From an uncultured Collinsella sp. (lineage in GTDB: Bacteria; Actinomycetota; Coriobacteriia; Coriobacteriales; Coriobacteriaceae): a stretch of 47,200 nucleotides of DNA. The stretch spans positions 1-47,200 of the forward strand of contig CAADUO010000029.1 of assembly GCA_900752215.1 (NCBI GenBank), in the 5' to 3' direction. Positions 6,811-14,147 of the stretch are shown one piece after another (the stretch's first letter is position 1; the number at the start of each line of letters is the position of its first letter). Both the position numbers and the translations under genes were made by a program. The notes beneath the pieces were generated by a model, which saw only the letters and a program-made list of their open reading frames with translations, did no database searches and was not told the DNA's origin.

Positions 6811-8001
6811 CTAGCTCCCGGCCCCGAAGATCCTGCCCTCGGGCGCGAGGCTGCTTGTTTGGGCAAATGATGGGCTGTCGGATTCGACTGTCTGCATGTC
6901 ATCGATTGCCGGAACTTCATTAATTGTCGGGTCATCCAGCGTGATGCCTTCGAGCGTTGCTTTTTCGAGGTCGATTCGTTGACGATCTTCGGAATCCTGG
7001 CGAAGCTGCTTCTGAATTCGCTTTTTCTCTTCTATAAACCTTCTGAGCACAAACTGTCTCAGGTCCTCTTGCATGATTTGAAAGTCTTTTGGCAGACGCG
7101 AGGGGCGTACGCCCTCTTTCCGCTGGATTGCTTCCATGACCCTAACGAAAGAGCTGGCATGCATAAAGGAATAACGACTGACGGTGATGATTCCGTACCC
7201 CATGGACGCAAGTGCATTCTTGCGCTCCTCATCGATGGCGCGGTCTTCTTCCGCGTCATGATAAAAACCGTTGTATTCAATGTCTGTGCGAGATTTCTTT
7301 AGATACGCATCCATAAAGAACTTTTTGCGTCTCGTGAGATTCTTTGCGGCAGTGGTGACCTGCACCTCGTAATCGGTCTCAATTCCCTTAATACCAAGCC
7401 CTCCTTCGCTTTTGGGCAGCGTTAGCATCATGACAAAGGCTGTTTCCATAGGAGACCGGCATCCGTCGCGCACACATTGGATCGCCTTTCGGGCAAGGGC
7501 CAGACCGTCGCATCTGGTAATGGAATTAAAGAACTGTTTTAGCCTCTCGGTCGAGGTGAGCGCGAAACGCTCGTTATAAGAGGTGGAAGAGCCGGTTCCA
7601 AGGGAGTAAGCGCTGCACAATTCAAAGTAGTACTCCACCAGTTCGCGAAAAGGGAGATAGGTGGCGGCCTGAAGTGCGCAAAGCTCAACGCCAACAATGA
7701 AGATGCCATCTTTGAGCTCTATAAAGCGTGAGTTCGAGAATCGTTTTGAAGAAACGTGGCATTGACAGTTCACTGCATAGCGCGCATTCCTGCGATCAAA
7801 CACCATCACCTCGAGGGAATCATTTGCGTCGAGGGAAACATCATGTTTGGTGAGCCATTCTGCGGCTGCGTCAAGGAGCGTTCCGGTGGGACATGATCCG
7901 TAAATCGCGGCAGGGTTACAGGACTCGGTGCCTTTCGCAGACACCGAATGCGCGGCCTGGTAGACCGCTTTTGCAGTGGTATGTGACAATACGATACTCA
8001 T
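6811..8001 (-). CDS. Protein with DUF559/Vsr-like PD-(D/E)XK C-terminal region
   Basis: A 396-residue protein. The middle has the segment RSPMETAFVMMLTLPKSEGG, typical of a group of uncharacterised Coriobacteriia proteins. Residues about 236-285 read DIEYNGFYHD, then acidic and basic residues, then a hydrophobic strand (GYGIITVS). That is the order of the DUF559/Vsr-like restriction-endonuclease fold (E-x-D-G, H, then D..R..L...G). The position normally held by Asp in EYDG is Asn here, so activity is uncertain. The C-terminus is charged and helical. No Shine-Dalgarno sequence is visible; TATATA lies 3 bases before the ATG, so the mRNA may be leaderless. Composition is clearly AT-richer than the neighbours, suggesting horizontal acquisition. 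No methylase or antitoxin partner is adjacent. Confidence 0.6.
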   Translation of the reverse strand: MSIVLSHTTAKAVYQAAHSVSAKGTESCNPAAIYGSCPTGTLLDAAAEWLTKHDVSLDANDSLEVMVFDRRNARYAVNCQCHVSSKRFSNSRFIELKDGIFIVGVELCALQAATYLPFRELVEYYFELCSAYSLGTGSSTSYNERFALTSTERLKQFFNSITRCDGLALARKAIQCVRDGCRSPMETAFVMMLTLPKSEGGLGIKGIETDYEVQVTTAAKNLTRRKKFFMDAYLKKSRTDIEYNGFYHDAEEDRAIDEERKNALASMGYGIITVSRYSFMHASSFVRVMEAIQRKEGVRPSRLPKDFQIMQEDLRQFVLRRFIEEKKRIQKQLRQDSEDRQRIDLEKATLEGITLDDPTINEVPAIDDMQTVESDSPSFAQTSSLAPEGRIFGAGS

Positions 8002-8352
8002 GGTATATATCGTGTCAGCTAATGCCGTGTTGATGGCGCTGAGTGAAAAAGTCGTTTTAGAGGTCTAACCAAATGCTGTCCAAAAGCTTGACGCAATTAT
8101 GAGTTGGTATGCCCTAAATAAAAGTTTTCGCAGCTTACCTATAGCATATAACTACTCAATTGCCGCACATTTGATAGTGATGCATCACCATCCGACAACG
8201 AATTACGTGTCGGGAATTGGTCGAAATCGTTCAAAATGAGGGTTCAGAATTTGTGATGGCAGATCTATCTGTGGAACGTAGGGCGGTCCCGCTGCGGGGT
8301 TTCCCGCTGCGAGGCCGCTCGTGATCTACGCCGGAGTTTGTCGTAGACGTTT
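8002..8352. other. Gap of 351 bases with hairpins only
   Basis: The left half is AT-rich and contains a 6-bp stem CCGACA/TGTCGG near 8192-8214. The right half (8276-8345) is GC-rich, with two direct copies of CCCGCTGCG and CGTAG/CTACG arms, and could fold as a terminator for the leftward exonuclease gene. I see no credible gene. Confidence 0.45.
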
Positions 8353-9321
8353 CTACTTGGCAAACAGGTTCTTGAGGTTGAACTCGGCCTGAACCGTGCG
8401 GAGCATGAGGTCGGTGTCGTCGAGGCCCAGATGCTGCTCGTTGGCGTCGGCGGCGAGGGTGCCGCGGCGGCGGGCCCAGTTCTCGAGCGCGGCGGGCGCG
8501 GATTCGCGGGGGAGCGAGCGGACGTCGGCATCCAAGCTGCGGCAGATCTGGCGCGAGTCGATGACGATGATCTTGCCGGCGCGGCGTGCCTCGGCGTAAC
8601 CGTCCAGGTGGATCTTGAACCAACTGTCTTCGAACGCGGCGTTATGCGCCATGTACGGGTACTTCTTCATAAGCTTGAGCAGCTGCTTCTGCAGTTCCTT
8701 GTTCTCGCGGAACGGCTTTTTGCCGTCGATGTCGTCCCAGGTGATGTGGTGGATATTCGACAGCGGCACATCCTCGCCGCGGTAGATATCGGGCAGGCCG
8801 CAGTAGTGTGCCTCGGCGTCGTGCGGGACGGCGTCGCTGGTGAGCTCCATGATCTCCCAGCCGACGTTGATGATGTAGCCGCGCTCGGGTGCACGGCCGG
8901 TGGTCTCGATGTCGATACCGAGCACGGTGCCCTGGATGGGCTTGCGGGCGTAGGCCACGCCGAGCGCGTCGCGGTCGCCGCGGATTTCGCGCATAACGGA
9001 CGCGGCGGTGCGCTTTTGCATCTTGCCGATGGCGGCGCAGGTGTCGGCATCGGACAGGCCGCGCGAAAGCGTCGCGGGCGTCACGTTGCGCAGGCGTGCC
9101 TCGCCAATCTGGTCGCACAGGTCGCGGTTGCGGTCAGCCAGGTCGCGCACGGTGGCAAAGTCGAAGCTGGGGTCGCCCTCGGCGGTAAAGTACTCGGTTT
9201 CGAGCACCTTAAGGGCCTCTTCGCCCTTCTGGCGCTCGGACTCCATGGCGCCGTGATCGCCATAGATAAACATGGGAATAAACGGCTGGCGCTCGTATTC
9301 GAGTGCTTGTGAAACGTTCAT
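8353..9321 (-). CDS. DEDDh-family 3'-5' exonuclease domain protein
   Basis: A 322-residue protein. Residues 1-130 are an N-terminal region I do not recognise. The rest is a DnaQ-like exonuclease domain: Exo I GIDIETTG (Asp137, Glu139), Exo II AHNAAFEDSWF (about 225-235), and Exo III HLGLDD (His297, Asp302), which makes it DEDDh type. In Exo II the usual HNAxFD is HNAAFED, so either Glu231 replaces the metal-binding Asp or Asp232 is shifted by one. It should degrade DNA or RNA from the 3' end; a role in repair or RNA turnover cannot be separated from sequence. AAGGAG precedes the ATG. It is transcribed away from the permease. Confidence 0.82.
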   Translation of the reverse strand: MNVSQALEYERQPFIPMFIYGDHGAMESERQKGEEALKVLETEYFTAEGDPSFDFATVRDLADRNRDLCDQIGEARLRNVTPATLSRGLSDADTCAAIGKMQKRTAASVMREIRGDRDALGVAYARKPIQGTVLGIDIETTGRAPERGYIINVGWEIMELTSDAVPHDAEAHYCGLPDIYRGEDVPLSNIHHITWDDIDGKKPFRENKELQKQLLKLMKKYPYMAHNAAFEDSWFKIHLDGYAEARRAGKIIVIDSRQICRSLDADVRSLPRESAPAALENWARRRGTLAADANEQHLGLDDTDLMLRTVQAEFNLKNLFAK

Positions 9322-9381
9322 ATAACTGCTCCTTGGACGGGCCGCACCGCGCGGCTCGGGTTCATTGAGATGTGGCGAGAT

Positions 9382-9461
9382 GATAGTTTACCATGGGCAA
9401 CTATTGGCATCGCGCCTAGGACAACTACAATACCCTAGTTGACCGCTAGGACTTTTACAAT
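9382..9461 (+). promoter_or_regulatory. Promoter and candidate operator of the metal permease
   Basis: TTGGCA (9404-9409) and TACAAT (9426-9431) form a promoter with a 16-base spacer. An imperfect 22-bp palindrome with arms ATAGTT/AACTAT (9382-9403) abuts the -35 and contains CATGGGCAACTATTG, shared with the DtxR gene upstream region. A direct repeat CTAGGAC-N4-ACAAT occurs at 9416-9431 and again at 9446-9461, exactly 30 bp apart. Metal-dependent repression is a reasonable inference. Confidence 0.55.
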
Positions 9462-9493
9462 GCTGCCGAAAGACACGAAAGGTTCCATCCGTC

Positions 9494-10582
9494 ATGGATT
9501 TGCTGATTGATATTCTGCTCGACGCCGGCAAGGACACGCTCTCGCTGGTGCCGTTTTTGTTGGTGACGTATCTGGCCCTCGAGACCTTGGAGCACGTCGC
9601 GGGCGACCGCGTTAACGGGGCCATCAAGCGCGCCGGCGCCGCGGGTCCCGTGGTTGGCTCGTTGCTGGGCATGGTGCCGCAGTGCGGCTTTTCGGCAATG
9701 GTGGCCACACTGTACGCCGGTCGCGTCGTGACGCTGGGCACCTTGGTGGCGGTGTTTCTCTCGACCTCCGATGAGATGCTGCCGCTGTTGCTCGCCGAGC
9801 AGGTGCCCGTGCAGACCATGGCGATGCTTTTGGCTTCGAAGGCACTGATCGCGCTGGTCACGGGCTTTATCGTGGACGCGGCTATCCGCGGCCTTCGTCG
9901 TAATGCCCGCGCGCATGCGGCGATTCGCCGTACCGTGCTGGGGACCGCTGCCAATCCGGCTCATGTGAACTGCGCGCACGACGACCATACCGGGGGCGAC
10001 ATCATTGATGAAGTGGCCGAGGCGGGCGTGAGCGCCGACCACATCCACGAGTTGTGCGAGCGCGACCATTGCGGTTGCGATGAAGACGAGGACGAGCACG
10101 ACCACGGACACGGACATGGCCACGATCACGGTCATGAGGGCGATCATGAACACCATCATGACCACGGTCACTCCCACGAAGGTGCGCCCGTCCTGTCGAT
10201 TATCCGCAGCGCGATCTCGCACACCGTGCAGGTTTCGGTTTTTATTTTCCTGGTGACGCTGATTCTAGTTGCCGTGCTCGAGACCTTCGGAGAGTCCGCG
10301 ATCGAGCAGTTCCTGCGTGGCAACGAGACGCTCGCCGTCTTGGGCTCGGCACTCGTCGGCCTGATCCCCAACTGCTCGGCCAGCGTGGTCATTACGCAGC
10401 TGTACCTGGAGGGCGCGCTACAGCTGGCGCCGATGCTCGCCGGCACGCTCATTTCCGCCGGCGTGGGCTATCTTGTCCTGTTCCGCACCAACCGCAGCGC
10501 TCGTGAAAACGCCGTGTTCCTGGTCATGATGTACGTCATCGGCGCCGGCTGGGGCCTTATCCTATCCGCCTTCGGCCTCTAA
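9494..10582 (+). CDS. His-rich heavy-metal permease (ArsP_2 / 10-TM exporter family)
   Basis: A 362-residue integral membrane protein in two halves. Each half has a conserved polar/Cys segment within the membrane: VPQCGFSAMVATLYAGRVV in the first and IPNCSASVVITQLYLEGAL in the second, an internal repeat typical of this exporter family. The loop between them (about residues 180-235) is dense in His and acidic residues and could bind Zn, Ni, Co or Mn. Family members have been named as putative heavy-metal, arsenic or manganese exporters; the substrate here is unknown. The ATG has GAAAGG upstream. It forms a single-gene unit, ending at a strong bidirectional hairpin, with a candidate DtxR-linked operator in front. 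Confidence 0.82.
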   Translation: MDLLIDILLDAGKDTLSLVPFLLVTYLALETLEHVAGDRVNGAIKRAGAAGPVVGSLLGMVPQCGFSAMVATLYAGRVVTLGTLVAVFLSTSDEMLPLLLAEQVPVQTMAMLLASKALIALVTGFIVDAAIRGLRRNARAHAAIRRTVLGTAANPAHVNCAHDDHTGGDIIDEVAEAGVSADHIHELCERDHCGCDEDEDEHDHGHGHGHDHGHEGDHEHHHDHGHSHEGAPVLSIIRSAISHTVQVSVFIFLVTLILVAVLETFGESAIEQFLRGNETLAVLGSALVGLIPNCSASVVITQLYLEGALQLAPMLAGTLISAGVGYLVLFRTNRSARENAVFLVMMYVIGAGWGLILSAFGL

Positions 10583-10590
10583 GTAGGCCT

Positions 10591-10666
10591 AAAAAATGGG
10601 CTTCAAATAGCCATGCTCGGCGCCTGCGCAATGCGGCGACGCATGGCATTTTGAAGCCCGTTTTTT
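10591..10666. terminator. Bidirectional terminator
   Basis: AAAAAATGGGCTTCAAA (from 10591) pairs with TTTGAAGCCCGTTTTTT (ending 10666), with an inner GCCATGC/GCATGGC stem. The A and T tracts on both sides suit termination of the permease (+) and of the yaiI unit (-). Confidence 0.85.
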
Positions 10667-10747
10667 GTTGAGCCATGGATTCCGAGCGCTCACACCGCTC
10701 AAAACAAAAAGGTAGATTTCCGGGCATGTCCCGAAAATCTACCTTGG

Positions 10748-11230
10748 TTAGCGCAGCAGCTCGGTGAGGTTGCGCTTAAAGCGGGCCCGGTCTTCGCTGG
10801 TAAATGCCGCCGGACCGCGAGTGCGACCGCCGGCGCGGCGCACCTTCTTTTCCTCGTGGCGAATAAACAGTTGCATGTCGATGGTCGCCTTATCGTAGAC
10901 GCGCCCGCGCACGCCGATGGCGGCGGCATCGCGCCCGAGCACCATGCTCGCCAAGCCAATGTCCTGCGTCACGACTACGTCGCCCGCCTGCAGGCGTTCG
11001 ACAATGGCAAAGTCGGCGCTGTCGGCGCCCACGCTCACATCGAGCGTCGTGACCCAAAATCCGCGTCGCGCATGCTCGACGTCGCGCGGATCGTCGCGGC
11101 GAATGTGGCGTTCCAGGTTCTGTGTGCTGTTGCCGGCGATAACGACGGCGACGCCCGCCCGCCGCGCGCAGTCAATTGACTCGCGCGTGACCGGGCAGGC
11201 GTCTGCATCAATAAAGAGCGTTCGCGGCAT
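10748..11230 (-). CDS. YaiI/YqxD family protein (UPF0178, DUF188)
   Basis: A 160-residue protein. It opens with LFIDADACPVT, the Asp-rich strand diagnostic of this family, and continues with VVTQDIGLA and RGRVYDKATI, giving a PIN-like nuclease fold. The family is widespread and its biochemical role is not established. The start codon directly follows the TAG stop of the upstream HdeD-like gene (TAGATG), with no Shine-Dalgarno sequence of its own, so translation must be coupled. The Lys/Arg-rich C-terminal third may contact nucleic acid. Confidence 0.88.
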   Translation of the reverse strand: MPRTLFIDADACPVTRESIDCARRAGVAVVIAGNSTQNLERHIRRDDPRDVEHARRGFWVTTLDVSVGADSADFAIVERLQAGDVVVTQDIGLASMVLGRDAAAIGVRGRVYDKATIDMQLFIRHEEKKVRRAGGRTRGPAAFTSEDRARFKRNLTELLR

Positions 11231-11833
11231 CTAGTGCACCAGTTTGCCAAATTGAATAGCGCGAACAATCAGCGTTACGCCAAACACCAGCAGTGCGGCG
11301 CCGCTAAAGATGACGAGCATCTTGGCCGACCACAGCGGATAGATAAACACGAACATGCCGGCGATGATGGAGAGCGCGCCGCTCAGGATGGCGAGGGCAC
11401 GGTTGGACGAAAGCTCGGACTCCAGAATGGACATGACACCTTCGACGATCCAGCCAAAGCCGGCCACGATAACCACCATCGTGGTGAGCGTCGCGGTCGA
11501 GAAGGCCTGGTTGCGCAGGATTATGACGCCGCCCAAGATAATGAGTAGGTTGGAGATGATGCTCGTCACGCGCCAGCCGGTGGGCAGCAGTGGCTCGAAA
11601 ACAGCGGTAAACAGCCTGATCGCGGCCGTGATCACAAAGTAGAAGCCCAAGACGGTCGTTAAGAAGACGAGGGACTTGGCGGGCGCAAACAGCAGTGCGA
11701 TGCCGGCGACGAGCGCCAAGACGCCCGTGATGGCGTAAATCCAGCGCACGGCCTTGACGGCCTTGCCTGCCATGCTTTTCTCGTCAAATCCAAACTGGCT
11801 CGATTTTTGGTCATCATTCTTAAAGATGCCCAT
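11231..11833 (-). CDS. HdeD-like DUF308 membrane protein
   Basis: A 200-residue protein with six predicted membrane helices arranged as repeated pairs, after a polar head of about 28 residues (MGIFKNDDQKS...). This is the DUF308/HdeD pattern; E. coli HdeD is linked to acid resistance, but a specific function here cannot be claimed. AAAGGAGA precedes the ATG. It is the first gene of a two-gene unit with yaiI and is divergent from the nitroreductase. Confidence 0.8.
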   Translation of the reverse strand: MGIFKNDDQKSSQFGFDEKSMAGKAVKAVRWIYAITGVLALVAGIALLFAPAKSLVFLTTVLGFYFVITAAIRLFTAVFEPLLPTGWRVTSIISNLLIILGGVIILRNQAFSTATLTTMVVIVAGFGWIVEGVMSILESELSSNRALAILSGALSIIAGMFVFIYPLWSAKMLVIFSGAALLVFGVTLIVRAIQFGKLVH

Positions 11834-12021
11834 AATGTCTCCTTTCCGTGCGGCGTAAGCCTTGATCGTTACGACCAGTATCGCCTAAAGGCGCTGACGT
11901 ATGGGTCGGGGAGGGTGAAACGTAACCCAAAGGCCCCGAATTGTTTCCGTTGTTCCCCACGTCGCGATTTTCTATTCAACAGGTGTAGAACATTGCAGCC
12001 CTGTTCGTTATTGCCTACGTT

Positions 12022-12040
12022 TTAGGTTAGATTTTCCTAA
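12022..12040 (+). promoter_or_regulatory. DtxR/IdeR-type metal box
   Basis: TTAGGTTAGATTTTCCTAA matches the classical TTAGGTTAGGCTAACCTAA at 15 of 19 positions, including the whole left half-site and the terminal CCTAA. It lies 28 bases before the nitroreductase start, where a bound repressor would block transcription. The window encodes a DtxR-family regulator at 3022. Confidence 0.65.
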
Positions 12041-12068
12041 GAACAATTGCCCGAAATTGGGGGTCCCT

Positions 12069-12740
12069 ATGAACGAAACAGTTCCCGCGGCGCCGTCTAG
12101 CGCGGAGTCGATGGCAAAGCAAGGTTGCGAAAAGCTCGGCCTGGACACGTTTGACGCGCTGGTCCGCCGCGCCCGTACGTGCCGTCGCTTTGACGAGTCC
12201 ATGCGCGTGCCGCGCGAGTTTTTGCTCGAGCTGGCGGAACTGGCGCACCTGGCTCCCTGCGGCGCCAATGCTCAGCGTCTGCGTTTTCATGTGGTAAGCG
12301 GTTCCGAGGACTGCGCTCGCGTGTTTGACGAGCTTGCATGGGCCGGCGCGCTTAAGGACTGGTCGGGTCCTGCCGAGGGCGAGCGCCCGACCGGCTACAT
12401 CGCGATTCTTGCCGAGCGCGCCGTTCCGGGCAAGCCCGCCGCTCCTATTACCGAGGTCGACACGGGCATTGCCGCGCAGACGATGATGCTCGCCGCCCGC
12501 AGCGCCACGCCCGAGGTGGCTGCCTGCATGTTCAAGGCCTTTACGCCCCACGCGATCGATGCCATGGGGCTCGATAGCGACAAGTATGAGCTCAAGCTGA
12601 TCATGGCGTTTGGCGTTCTGGCCGAGACGCAGGTGATTGATGCGATCGATTCCAACCCCGACGGCTCAATTAATTACTGGCGCGACGAGGCGCAGGTGCA
12701 CCACGTACCCAAGCGCCCGCTTGCCGACGTACTGGTGTAG
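12069..12740 (+). CDS. Nitroreductase-family FMN oxidoreductase
   Basis: A 223-residue protein of the NADH-dependent nitroreductase fold. It has RRARTCRRFDES at the N-terminus (FMN phosphate contacts), the LAPCGANAQRLRFHVV segment (A-P-S-x-N-x-Q equivalent), and TGIAAQTMMLAA as the mid-helix that packs on the flavin. The physiological substrate is unknown. I chose the ATG at 12069 because GGGGG lies 5 bases upstream, rather than the TTG at 12057. The IdeR-like box suggests iron-dependent control, which would fit a flavin reductase acting on ferric compounds, but that is inference. Confidence 0.8.
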   Translation: MNETVPAAPSSAESMAKQGCEKLGLDTFDALVRRARTCRRFDESMRVPREFLLELAELAHLAPCGANAQRLRFHVVSGSEDCARVFDELAWAGALKDWSGPAEGERPTGYIAILAERAVPGKPAAPITEVDTGIAAQTMMLAARSATPEVAACMFKAFTPHAIDAMGLDSDKYELKLIMAFGVLAETQVIDAIDSNPDGSINYWRDEAQVHHVPKRPLADVLV

Positions 12741-12770
12741 CTGAGCGTCACCGCGGTGTGATCCGGCGGT

Positions 12771-12807
12771 AAACCACCACAAAGGTACCTGTCCCCTTTG
12801 CGGTGGT
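12771..12807 (-). repeat. REP-like palindrome family A, copy 2 (R orientation)
   Basis: Arms CCACCACAAAGG and CCTTTGCGGTGG flank a TACCTGTCC spacer. It lies 30 bases past the nitroreductase stop and just before the first histidine phosphatase. Confidence 0.85.
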
Positions 12808-12822
12808 GCGAGGGGAGGACGT

Positions 12823-13365
12823 GTGGCAGATTTGTATTTGGTGCGGCATGGGCAGACTGAGCTCAATGTGCAGAACATTTTGCAGGGCGGGCACGATTCG
12901 CCGCTTACGGCGCGCGGGCGCGAGCAGGCGCTGGCGACGCGCGCGGCGTTTGAGGCGCGTGGCGTGACCTTTGACCGTGTGTATTCCTCGCCGTTGGGCC
13001 GGGCGCGGCATACGGCTGAGCTAATTGCTGGTGAGGGCCGCTCGATAGAGCTGGTCGATGACCTGCGCGAGTGGCATTTGGGCTCGCTGGAGGGTACATC
13101 AAATCGCGAGATGCCGCCGCAGCCCTGGGGCGATTATCCGGTGGCCTTTGGTGGCGAGTCTGAAGGCGAGCTCCAGTCGCGCATGGTCGCGGCGCTGTCC
13201 CACATCATGGCCAGGCCGCAGCACGACTGTGTGCTGGCAGTCTCCCACGGCTCTTCCTGCCAGGAGTTTCTTGAGTATGTGACTGGCGGGGGAGAGCTAC
13301 CCGACAACGGTGCCGTGCTTCATTTTGGCTATTGCGACGGGGTGTTTTCGCTCCTTGATTGGTAA
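12823..13365 (+). CDS. Histidine phosphatase family protein, paralogue 1
   Basis: A 180-residue phosphoglycerate-mutase-like phosphatase. The catalytic motif is LVRHGQTELN (phospho-His9), with VYSSPLGRARHTAE (second Arg), an acidic EWHLGSLEG loop, and LAVSHGSS with the second His. It probably acts on small phosphorylated metabolites, as PhoE/GpmB-like enzymes do. The start is GTG, with GGGGAGG upstream. It is followed 17 bases later by a paralogue with the same core. Confidence 0.86.
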   Translation: MADLYLVRHGQTELNVQNILQGGHDSPLTARGREQALATRAAFEARGVTFDRVYSSPLGRARHTAELIAGEGRSIELVDDLREWHLGSLEGTSNREMPPQPWGDYPVAFGGESEGELQSRMVAALSHIMARPQHDCVLAVSHGSSCQEFLEYVTGGGELPDNGAVLHFGYCDGVFSLLDW

Positions 13366-13382
13366 CGAACGAAAGGACCCCT

Positions 13383-14018
13383 ATGAATAAAGACCTGTAT
13401 CTGGTTCGTCATGGGCAGACAATATTCAACCTTAAGCGCATTATTCAGGGTTGGAGTGACTCGCCGCTCACGCAGCTGGGATGCGACCAGGCGGCACGTG
13501 CCGGCATGTTCTTACGTGCGCGCGGCATTGAACCCGATCATGCCTACACCTCCACACTTCATCGCACCGAGCAGACTATCGCCAACCTGTGGCCGGGCTT
13601 GGCGTACGAGCGCCTGGACGGTCTGCGTGAGTGGTTCTTTGGCGACTTTGAGGCCGAGCGCGTGATGCTTATGCCCGAGCGGCCGTGGCGAGATTTCTAT
13701 CGTCAGTTTGGCGGCGAGGGCCAGATGCAGGTGCGCGAGCGCATGGCGGCGACGATAACCGATCTTATGCGACGTCCGGACCACGAGTGCGTGCTCGCGG
13801 TGAGCCACGGCTCGGCTATCAAGGAGTTTTTGGACCACGTGCGGGGCGCGGCGGCCGACGAGCGCGAACGCGTGCCGGGCAACTGCTCAGTGCTGCAGTT
13901 TGCGTTTGACGATGCGGCCGATACGTTTGAACTGGTCGAAGTCTTTACGCAGGAAGACTACGCGCGCGAGCTGGGGCTTGAACCGCTCGTGGCTACTGCG
14001 GGTCCGCAGCGCGGATAA
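13383..14018 (+). CDS. Histidine phosphatase family protein, paralogue 2
   Basis: A 211-residue relative of the preceding gene. Shared segments are LVRHGQT, the SDSPLT region, EWFFGDFEAE and LAVSHGSAIKEFL. It has a longer C-terminal tail (about 25 residues, ending in PLVATAGPQRG). Tandem duplication followed by divergence is the likely origin. I chose the ATG at 13383 because of AAAGGA upstream; an in-frame start at 13359 would overlap the end of paralogue 1. A hairpin (14066-14102) ends the pair. Confidence 0.85.
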   Translation: MNKDLYLVRHGQTIFNLKRIIQGWSDSPLTQLGCDQAARAGMFLRARGIEPDHAYTSTLHRTEQTIANLWPGLAYERLDGLREWFFGDFEAERVMLMPERPWRDFYRQFGGEGQMQVRERMAATITDLMRRPDHECVLAVSHGSAIKEFLDHVRGAAADERERVPGNCSVLQFAFDDAADTFELVEVFTQEDYARELGLEPLVATAGPQRG

Positions 14019-14065
14019 CGCGAGCGCGGCGGCACGGGTCGTCGGCATAACTTCTCGACGCAAAA

Positions 14066-14102
14066 GGGGCGGAGATGCATGTACCTGCTGCATCTCCGCC
14101 CC
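14066..14102. terminator. Bidirectional terminator hairpin
   Basis: A perfect 14-bp stem, GGGGCGGAGATGCA with its complement, around a 9-base loop. It lies between convergent genes (histidine phosphatase + and DUF1015 protein -), with AAAA on the left and TGTTTGTT on the right. Confidence 0.75.
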
Positions 14103-14147
14103 CTGTTTGTTGGGCTGCCGATTTTTGTGCTGGACGGTCTGGTCTTG

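Noticed and set aside
9439..9461. TTGACC plus TACAAT as the permease promoter
   Set aside because: The spacer is only 11 bases; the pair TTGGCA-N16-TACAAT just upstream is better.
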